Assembly (NCBI GenBank): GCA_023257755.1
Contig: JALRBM010000005.1
Coordinates: forward strand, 1-8,639
Source of the DNA: Candidatus Saccharimonadia bacterium
Lineage (GTDB): Bacteria; Patescibacteriota; Saccharimonadia; Saccharimonadales; Saccharimonadaceae
Length of the DNA stretch: 8,639 nt
Direction of reading: 5' to 3'
The position numbers and the translations under genes were made by a program. This document shows positions 5,039-8,639 of the stretch, one piece after another; within the stretch, counting starts at the first letter, position 1; every line of letters begins with the position of its first letter. Below the pieces are notes generated by a model. It was given only the letters and a program-made list of their open reading frames with translations, made no database searches and had not been told where the DNA came from.

Positions 5039-6571
5039 ATGGTTGACGACTACAAAATAAAGATCGGATCACTTATTCAAGAGGCACGCGTAAGTCGCGG
5101 TCTCACCCAAACAGAACTTGCAAGGGAGCTTGGCACCAGCCAGAGCGCCGTAAACCGCATCGAAAAAGGCGGCCAAAATATCAGCCTGGAAATGATCGCC
5201 CGCATCAGCGAGGTACTATCCAGCAATATCGTTACCTTAAACAGCAGCGGTAAAATTAACTTCCGCGTCAAGGGCGGTAAAAAGTTATCTGGATCAATCG
5301 AGGTAAAAACCAGCAAGAATGCCGCGGTCGGCCTGCTCTGCGCGTCGCTGCTTAATAAAGGCAAAACTACTCTGCGTCGCGTCGCCAGGATCGAGGAAGT
5401 TAACCGCATCATCGAGGTCCTGCAAAGTATCGGCGTCAAGGTACGCTGGATCGAAGGGACGAACGACCTGGAGATCGTCCCTTCGAAACGGCTGGATCTC
5501 GATAATATCGACGAAAAAGCCGCCAAACGCACCCGCAGCATTATCATGTTCCTCGGCCCGCTTCTTCACCAGTACCACGATTTCAAATTGCCTTTTGCTG
5601 GCGGCTGCAACCTGGGTACGCGGACGGTCGAGCCGCACCTGGTCGGCCTTTCGCCATTTGGCATGGATGTCGTGGCCAAACCAAACACCGATTATTACCA
5701 TGCGACGGTTAATGAAAAGGAGATCTCCCGCACCATTCTCCTGACCGAACGCGGCGACACTGTCACCGAAAACGTCATCATGGCCGCCGCGCTTTACGAC
5801 GGCGAGACCACGATCCGTAACGCCAGCCCGAATTACATGGTGCAAGACGTTTGCTATTTCCTGCGGACCCTGGGAGTCAAGGTTGAAGGCATCGGCACGA
5901 CCACGCTTAAAATTACCGGTCTTAAAAAGATTAATAAAGATGTCGAGTACTTCCCCAGCGAAGACCCGATCGAGGCGATGAGTCTGATTGCCGCCGGCAT
6001 CGTCACCGGATCAGAAATTACCGTCACTCGCGTTCCGATCGAATTTACCGAGATCGAACTGGCCGTCCTGGAAGGTATGGGGCTGGAGTATGATATCACC
6101 AGTGAATATAAGGCCCGCAACGGCCATACCAGGCTCGTCGATATCACCCTAAAAAATTCTAAGCTGCACGCTGCCAAGGACAAGCTTCACAGCATGCCGT
6201 TTCCTGGCGTCAATATGGATAACCTTCCCTTCCTTGGCCTGATCGCTACGGTCGCCGAAGGCCGCACACTGCTGCACGACTGGTCGTACGAAAACCGCGC
6301 GATTTACTTTACAGAATTGACCAAGTTGAATGCAAAAGTAGAAATGGTCGATCCACACCGTGTTTATCTGACCGGACCGACCAAGTGGAAAGCGGCCGAC
6401 ATCGTGGCGCCGCCTGCCCTCCGCCCATCTGTCGTCATCCTGCTGGCTATGCTGGCCGCGCCGGGAACGTCAATCCTGCGCGATGTCTACTCGATCAACC
6501 GCGGGTACGAGGATTTTGCCAATCGCCTCAATACTTTAGGCGCCGAAATCGAAACAATCCGTGAAATCTAA
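5039..6571 (+). CDS. murA: UDP-N-acetylglucosamine 1-carboxyvinyltransferase with N-terminal XRE helix-turn-helix domain
   Basis: 510 residues. Residues ~6-66 are an XRE/Cro-type DNA-binding domain (TQTELARELGTSQSAVNRIE at 23-42 spans the two central helices). Residues ~72-510 are a complete EPSP-synthase/MurA fold, which moves enolpyruvate from PEP to UDP-GlcNAc, the first committed peptidoglycan step in the cytosol. By comparison with recalled E. coli MurA, key residues are kept: Lys93-Asn94 (K22-N23), Arg166 (R91), Cys190 in AGGCNLGTRTVEPH (C115, the fosfomycin target), Asp394 (D305), Arg462 (R371) and Arg488 in NRGYE (R397). The enzyme should be active and, having Cys190, fosfomycin sensitive. 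I recall similar XRE-MurA proteins in actinobacteria, so the fusion is not unique. The start is set by a perfect extended -10 seven bases upstream, with no Shine-Dalgarno. Self-regulation through the XRE domain is inference. Confidence 0.93.
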   Translation: MVDDYKIKIGSLIQEARVSRGLTQTELARELGTSQSAVNRIEKGGQNISLEMIARISEVLSSNIVTLNSSGKINFRVKGGKKLSGSIEVKTSKNAAVGLLCASLLNKGKTTLRRVARIEEVNRIIEVLQSIGVKVRWIEGTNDLEIVPSKRLDLDNIDEKAAKRTRSIIMFLGPLLHQYHDFKLPFAGGCNLGTRTVEPHLVGLSPFGMDVVAKPNTDYYHATVNEKEISRTILLTERGDTVTENVIMAAALYDGETTIRNASPNYMVQDVCYFLRTLGVKVEGIGTTTLKITGLKKINKDVEYFPSEDPIEAMSLIAAGIVTGSEITVTRVPIEFTEIELAVLEGMGLEYDITSEYKARNGHTRLVDITLKNSKLHAAKDKLHSMPFPGVNMDNLPFLGLIATVAEGRTLLHDWSYENRAIYFTELTKLNAKVEMVDPHRVYLTGPTKWKAADIVAPPALRPSVVILLAMLAAPGTSILRDVYSINRGYEDFANRLNTLGAEIETIREI

Positions 6572-6580
6572 AATGATAAG

Positions 6581-6611
6581 TTGACAAAAATACAATTTAA
6601 CTTAGTATAAT
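6581..6611 (+). promoter_or_regulatory. Promoter of the 6646 gene with consensus -35 and -10
   Basis: TTGACA (6581-6586) and TATAAT (6606-6611) are both exact, with a long 19-base spacer. The -35 starts 10 bases after the murA stop and no terminator separates them, so read-through from murA is also possible. It is the only exact -35 hexamer among the promoters listed here. Confidence 0.65.
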
Positions 6612-6645
6612 ATTGGCTAATCACATAGACGCCCTTGGAGGGGTC

Positions 6646-7107
6646 ATGAAACCGACAGGAGTAACTGTCGTAGTCAGCATTCAAGGAGATATCTGCCGCT
6701 ACACGCTCTCCTTTGATGGGGAGGCGTACTACCCTAGCTATCTGTTCTCGACGATCGACTACACCTACTCCGAGTTCTGCGACAGAGCGCTCGCTACCCT
6801 GCGCCAGACCATCCTACAGGAACTGCGTCATCCGAACTTCAGAGTTGACGCCATCTGTGTCATGGTTGCCGGTTCAGTCGAAAACGAGCGTGTCCGGGCA
6901 ACGACGTCATACACCCTCAAGTGCCTGATCGGTCAGCCCGTCGCGGAGGACTTTTCCATCGAGTTCGAGTCTCCCGCTGCGCTGATTGGCAGAGAAGAGG
7001 CGAAAAGGATGGGCGAGGAGGGCGACCCGGCTCTTACGATCTTCAGAGACGATCGTGCGCTGGCCGGGGCATACACCCTCGCACGTCAGCTCGCGTCCGC
7101 CAGCTAA
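6646..7107 (+). CDS. Hypothetical protein, 153 aa, unknown function
   Basis: Starts at ATG 6646, with GGAGGGG (6637-6643) just upstream; an in-frame TTG at 6613 would extend it by 11 residues but overlaps the -10 element. I do not recognise the family. It looks soluble and has no signal peptide. The order is an N-terminal strand (VTVVVSIQGD) followed by YTLSFDGE, a long helix (~residues 42-65), a central AICVMVAGSVENE, and a charged helical C-terminus (IGREEAKRMGEEGD). A strand-Gly start followed by a central Ala-Gly-Ser-Val reminds me faintly of the N-terminal half of a ROK-type sugar kinase, but the DxGGT phosphate loop is absent and I would not name it so. GC is about 60% (hand count at 6961-7020), above murA and below the RidA-family gene. 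The strong promoter and ribosome-binding site suggest good expression. Confidence 0.75.
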   Translation: MKPTGVTVVVSIQGDICRYTLSFDGEAYYPSYLFSTIDYTYSEFCDRALATLRQTILQELRHPNFRVDAICVMVAGSVENERVRATTSYTLKCLIGQPVAEDFSIEFESPAALIGREEAKRMGEEGDPALTIFRDDRALAGAYTLARQLASAS

Positions 7108-7110
7108 CCC

Positions 7111-7171
7111 ACCTTCCGGATGATGCACTGCGACTTTCGCGGCGAGGGCAGTCGAAAGGTACGGTTTTTTT
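7111..7171 (+). terminator. Probable intrinsic terminator after the 6646 gene
   Basis: ACCTTCCG (7111-7118) pairs with CGAAAGGT (7153-7160) with one mismatch. Inner pairings are possible (CTGC/GCAG), as is the alternative CTTTCG/CGAAAG (7134-7139 with 7153-7158). Seven Ts follow at 7165-7171 and more at 7177-7181. The stem is imperfect, but the T-run right after a gene end supports the call. Confidence 0.5.
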
Positions 7172-7239
7172 GTCAGTTTTTCTTCCTCAAGCCACAAAGA
7201 ATAAACTGTCGACTCCCTGTAGTTTTACACGGAAAGATA

Positions 7240-7248
7240 TGGTACAAT
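7240..7248 (+). promoter_or_regulatory. Extended -10 promoter of tRNA-His
   Basis: TGG-TACAAT, with the predicted start near 7255, 8 bases before the tRNA. TTTACA at 7224-7229 is too close (13 bases) to be its -35. Confidence 0.6.
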
Positions 7249-7262
7249 TTCATAGTATTTAT

Positions 7263-7340
7263 GGCGGGTGTAGCTCAGTTGGTTAGAGCGACGGGTTGTG
7301 GTTCCGTAGGTCGTGGGTTCAATTCCCATCACTCGCCCCA
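7263..7340 (+). tRNA. tRNA-His (anticodon GTG)
   Basis: A full cloverleaf is seen. The acceptor GCGGGTG pairs with CACTCGC (one G-U), and the extra G at -1 (7263) faces C73, the hallmark of tRNA-His. D-arm GCTC/GAGC; anticodon stem ACGGG/TCCGT with loop TTGTGGT (anticodon GTG); T-arm GTGGG/CCCAT with TTCAATT loop. The CCA end is encoded (7338-7340). No terminator follows; the stop codon of the convergent gene begins 6 bases on. Confidence 0.96.
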
Positions 7341-7345
7341 AGAAA

Positions 7346-7966
7346 TTATTCATTTTCGTTTTGACGTCCACGATGTGGCGGCAATGCCCGCCGACTGTAG
7401 GAGGCCGCATAGCTCCCTAGCATAATACTACCTTGGGGGGCTTTTGTGTTTGCACCTAAATCCGTAAAAGCATCCTGTAATTCGCTATCCCGCTCATGCA
7501 CCGAGGCAACCAGCTGTTGATTAGCCGGCACTAAATCATAATAGATTCGCGTCAGTGCCGCATGGGTCAACCCTTCGCGAACAGCAAGGGCATGAAGGCC
7601 GCGTGGCACAGCCTCTGTCGCCAGGCCCAGTTCGCGTACACTTGCCAGTATGCGGCGCCGTCGCCCAAAAGGAGCTTCATCACCCGGAAGGCGTGGCCCG
7701 ACTTTTGTATATCCTGCGACTTCTTCCCCTGATAGAAGCTTGGCATAAACAGTATCCGGGTATCGTGGACTAATGATTTTATCAAGCTGTGTCAGCGCCT
7801 CCTCTTCGTTATCAGGATCCGAAATTGAACGTGCGTCTTCTTCTGATATCCCTAGCCGAAGAAAATCTCTGTACACGAATTGCCTTAAACGTTGGGCTTC
7901 GTCGTGAAGTTCATCTGGCGAGAATCCGTCTAAGTTTAGCTTCCTGATTTCGATTGAGGCACTCAT
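7346..7966 (-). CDS. Hypothetical protein, 206 aa, possibly a divergent GNAT acetyltransferase
   Basis: Starts at ATG 7966; the frame stays open to TAA at 7346. The N-terminus (residues 10-60) is helical and acidic (SPDELHDEAQRLRQF, GISEEDARS). The middle has a strand, GEEVAGYTKVG (80-90), then HALAVREG (125-132). A later strand and helix, IYYDLVPANQQLVASVHERD followed by DLGA (141-172), resembles the end of a GNAT fold (V-x-x-x-N ... G). The acetyl-CoA loop R/Q-x-x-G-x-G/A is not clearly present, so the assignment is weak. The last ~15 residues are basic and probably disordered. No Shine-Dalgarno is seen; TATAAT lies 14 bases upstream, and the preceding gene ends only 2 bases away, so it may be translated both from its own short-leader mRNA and by coupling. 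It is tail to tail with tRNA-His. Confidence 0.7.
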   Translation of the reverse strand: MSASIEIRKLNLDGFSPDELHDEAQRLRQFVYRDFLRLGISEEDARSISDPDNEEEALTQLDKIISPRYPDTVYAKLLSGEEVAGYTKVGPRLPGDEAPFGRRRRILASVRELGLATEAVPRGLHALAVREGLTHAALTRIYYDLVPANQQLVASVHERDSELQDAFTDLGANTKAPQGSIMLGSYAASYSRRALPPHRGRQNENE

Positions 7967-7968
7967 AA

Positions 7969-8367
7969 CTATGAATAAGGATTATACGACCTTCCGGGCG
8001 GTTCTGAAAAGCCCCGTTTTGGAGGAGGAGCTGCGGGTTCAGGCCGAGGGCTCGGCGCGGACTGCGCCCCTCCCCTGGTGTTAAAAGCCTGGCGATCCAT
8101 CGTTCGATGCCTAGGGTCTCCCGCACTTTTTAATGAATCAGGGCCTTCCAAGCGATGACGGATCTCATTTCTCAGATGGTCCCCGCCTCTTGCAACCGAC
8201 GAATCGCTGTAGCGCCGGATATGCCGCCTGTTTTGTTCGGTCGTATGGCGCTTGGAGAAGGACTCGCTGCTCGTCGACCCGATAGAGCCGCCATGGGCAA
8301 CTTCGGCATAGCCGCTCGAATGAAACGGTTTGTCATCTTTGTGGTCAACGAAGTCACTTATACCCAT
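7969..8367 (-). CDS. Hypothetical low-complexity (disordered) protein, 132 aa
   Basis: Starts at ATG 8367 and ends at TAG 7969, leaving 2 bases before the next start codon, which suggests an operon. No family recognised. The protein is rich in Ser, Arg, His, Gly and Pro, has no Cys or Trp, and shows no membrane segment or signal peptide. Residues ~40-95 are strongly basic and polar. Residues ~103-132 are Pro-rich (SPRPEPAAPPPKRGF) and end in aromatic-polar residues. This reads as an intrinsically disordered, possibly nucleic-acid- or partner-binding protein, but function is not shown. Support for coding is the undisturbed frame, the tight junction with the next gene and the promoter just before the ATG. 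Low complexity keeps me from being sure. Confidence 0.5.
   Translation of the reverse strand: MGISDFVDHKDDKPFHSSGYAEVAHGGSIGSTSSESFSKRHTTEQNRRHIRRYSDSSVARGGDHLRNEIRHRLEGPDSLKSAGDPRHRTMDRQAFNTRGGAQSAPSPRPEPAAPPPKRGFSEPPGRSYNPYS
7981..7986 (-). promoter_or_regulatory. Candidate internal -10 for the 206-aa gene
   Basis: TATAAT on the minus strand, with TTCAGA 16 bases upstream as a weak -35. The predicted start near 7974 leaves a leader of about 8 bases. It lies inside the end of the 132-aa frame. Confidence 0.4.
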
Positions 8368-8374
8368 ACTTATG

Positions 8375-8385
8375 CTTATATTATA
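8375..8385 (-). promoter_or_regulatory. Candidate promoter of the 132-aa gene
   Basis: Overlapping TATAAT (8385-8380) and TATAAG (8380-8375) on the minus strand. If TATAAG is used, ATG 8367 lies 7 bases on and the mRNA is leaderless; if TATAAT is used, the leader is about 5 bases. It is back to back with the tRNA-Gly promoter. Confidence 0.45.
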
Positions 8386-8395
8386 CTGTATACTT

Positions 8396-8404
8396 TGTTA
8401 TAAT
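8396..8404 (+). promoter_or_regulatory. Perfect extended -10 promoter of tRNA-Gly
   Basis: TGT-TATAAT is an exact extended -10, with the predicted start near 8411-8412, 3-4 bases before the mature tRNA. No good -35 is seen. Confidence 0.65.
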
Positions 8405-8414
8405 TTGTAGGCAC

Positions 8415-8489
8415 GCGGGCGTCGTATAATGGCTAATATACCTGCCTTCCAAGCAAGTGATGCGAGTTCGATTCTCGCCGCCCGCACCA
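8415..8489 (+). tRNA. tRNA-Gly (anticodon TCC)
   Basis: Acceptor GCGGGCG/CGCCCGC is perfect, with A73 and encoded CCA (8487-8489). The D-arm is short and AT-rich (GTAT/ATAT) with GG in the loop. The anticodon loop CTTCCAA gives anticodon TCC. T-arm GCGAG/CTCGC with TTCGATT. The anticodon stem CCTGC/GCAAG has one C-A mismatch at the second pair. Confidence 0.95.
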
Positions 8490-8497
8490 GAATTGAT

Positions 8498-8524
8498 GAA
8501 AGTACCGGAAATTCCGGTGCTTTT
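8498..8524 (+). terminator. Intrinsic terminator of tRNA-Gly
   Basis: AAAGTACCGG pairs with CCGGTGCTTT around the loop AAATT (one T-G pair), followed by TTTT. It starts 10 bases after the CCA. Confidence 0.85.
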
Positions 8525-8526
8525 CG

Positions 8527-8532
8527 TATACT
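8527..8532 (+). promoter_or_regulatory. Candidate -10 of the gene starting at 8539
   Basis: TATACT lies directly after the tRNA-Gly terminator and 6 bases before GTG 8539. There is no TGn extension and no clear -35. If used, transcription would start at the GTG itself. Confidence 0.35.
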
Positions 8533-8538
8533 GAGATA

Positions 8539-8639
8539 GTGAAAAAGATTATATTCATCGGCCAAGCACCCGCCCGACCCTCCAGCCGCCACGAAATTCC
8601 AGGAACATATCTTCACAAGTGGCTCAACCAGATTGGCAT
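8539..8639 (+). CDS. N-terminus of a probable uracil-DNA-glycosylase-superfamily protein (partial)
   Basis: The frame opens at GTG 8539 and runs past the window edge; 33 residues are visible. They begin MKKIIFIGQAPARP (reading GTG as Met) and continue EIPGTYLHKWLNQIG. A strand ending in G-Q/E-A-P, then PG-x-YL-x-x-WL-x-x-IG, matches the first motif of family 4/5-like uracil-DNA glycosylases (G-E-A-P-G ... G ... L ... GI). In those enzymes this loop helps position the water that removes uracil from DNA. The second Gly of GEAPG is Ala here and the acidic residues that usually follow are not obvious, so this may be a divergent member. The C-terminal motif and any iron-sulfur cysteines are out of view. 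There is no Shine-Dalgarno; the gene fits the leaderless pattern. Confidence 0.6.
   Translation, partial: MKKIIFIGQAPARPSSRHEIPGTYLHKWLNQIG

Noticed and set aside
5077..6358. Long open frames overlapping murA on both strands
   Set aside because: murA is complete with all catalytic motifs; the overlapping frames have no recognisable domains or ribosome-binding sites.
6613..6645. TTG-initiated extension of the 6646 gene
   Set aside because: The TTG lies 2 bases past the -10 hexamer and so before any transcript start; ATG 6646 has an excellent GGAGGGG site.
7128..7158. Pseudoknot from ACTGC/GCAGT and CTTTCG/CGAAAG before the T-run
   Set aside because: The loop crossing the first stem would have no bases, which is sterically unlikely; a simple terminator hairpin explains the region better.
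8155..8403. Plus-strand open frame of 82 codons opposite the 132-aa gene
   Set aside because: It runs into the tRNA-Gly promoter, has no promoter or ribosome-binding site of its own, and its end is hydrophobic AT-rich filler translated from promoter DNA.
1..8639. CRISPR arrays, insertion sequences, long direct repeats, att sites or rRNA
   Set aside because: Looked for and not seen; the repeats present are short hairpins explained by terminators or promoter palindromes.

Overview
The window looks like a piece of a bacterial chromosome from a Patescibacteria (CPR) lineage, most likely a Saccharibacteria-type organism. The grounds are an inference from several weak signals. Two genes are probable cell-surface proteins: a type IV pilin, and a protein ending in a phage-tail-fibre-like domain. 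A MurA enzyme is fused to an XRE helix-turn-helix domain. Several short proteins match no family I know. Promoters are mostly extended -10 elements, and several start codons sit exactly where transcription should begin (leaderless genes). The genetic code reads as standard: SHMT and MurA are full length with no internal UGA. There are no phage genes, transposases, CRISPR arrays or rRNA. Base composition is uneven: hand counts of 60-base blocks give about 40% GC in the SGNH hydrolase, 52% in murA, 60% in the 6646-7107 gene and 70% in the RidA-family gene.

Layout. 1-961 (+): the 3' end of a surface protein, then a small type IV pilin closed by a strong hairpin terminator. 1114-1495 (+): a leaderless three-helix membrane protein, facing tail to tail the next gene. 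1503-2957 (-): a secreted SGNH/GDSL hydrolase. 3024-4910 (-): a RidA-family gene followed by glyA, separated by a GC-rich hairpin region and a separate glyA promoter. 5039-6571 (+): XRE-MurA, divergent from the RidA gene and probably leaderless. 6646-7107 (+): an unrecognised GC-rich gene with a consensus-type promoter and strong Shine-Dalgarno, ended by a terminator. 7263-7340 (+): tRNA-His. 7346-8367 (-): two adjacent hypothetical genes, one weakly GNAT-like and one disordered. 8415-8489 (+): tRNA-Gly(UCC) with terminator. 8539 to the edge (+): the start of a probable uracil-DNA-glycosylase-superfamily protein.

How the genes fit together. The pilin and the tail-fibre-like protein probably belong to one surface-attachment locus, and the exported hydrolase beside them acts outside the membrane. 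The central block joins one-carbon metabolism (SHMT), enamine/imine detoxification (RidA family, which in enterobacteria protects SHMT from 2-aminoacrylate) and the first committed step of peptidoglycan synthesis (MurA), arranged around one divergent promoter region. Two palindromes in that region are candidate operators, and the XRE domain of MurA is an obvious but untested candidate to bind them.

All gene-free stretches are under 170 bases and are covered by the regulatory entries. In 399-499 I see only the pilin ribosome-binding site and no convincing promoter.
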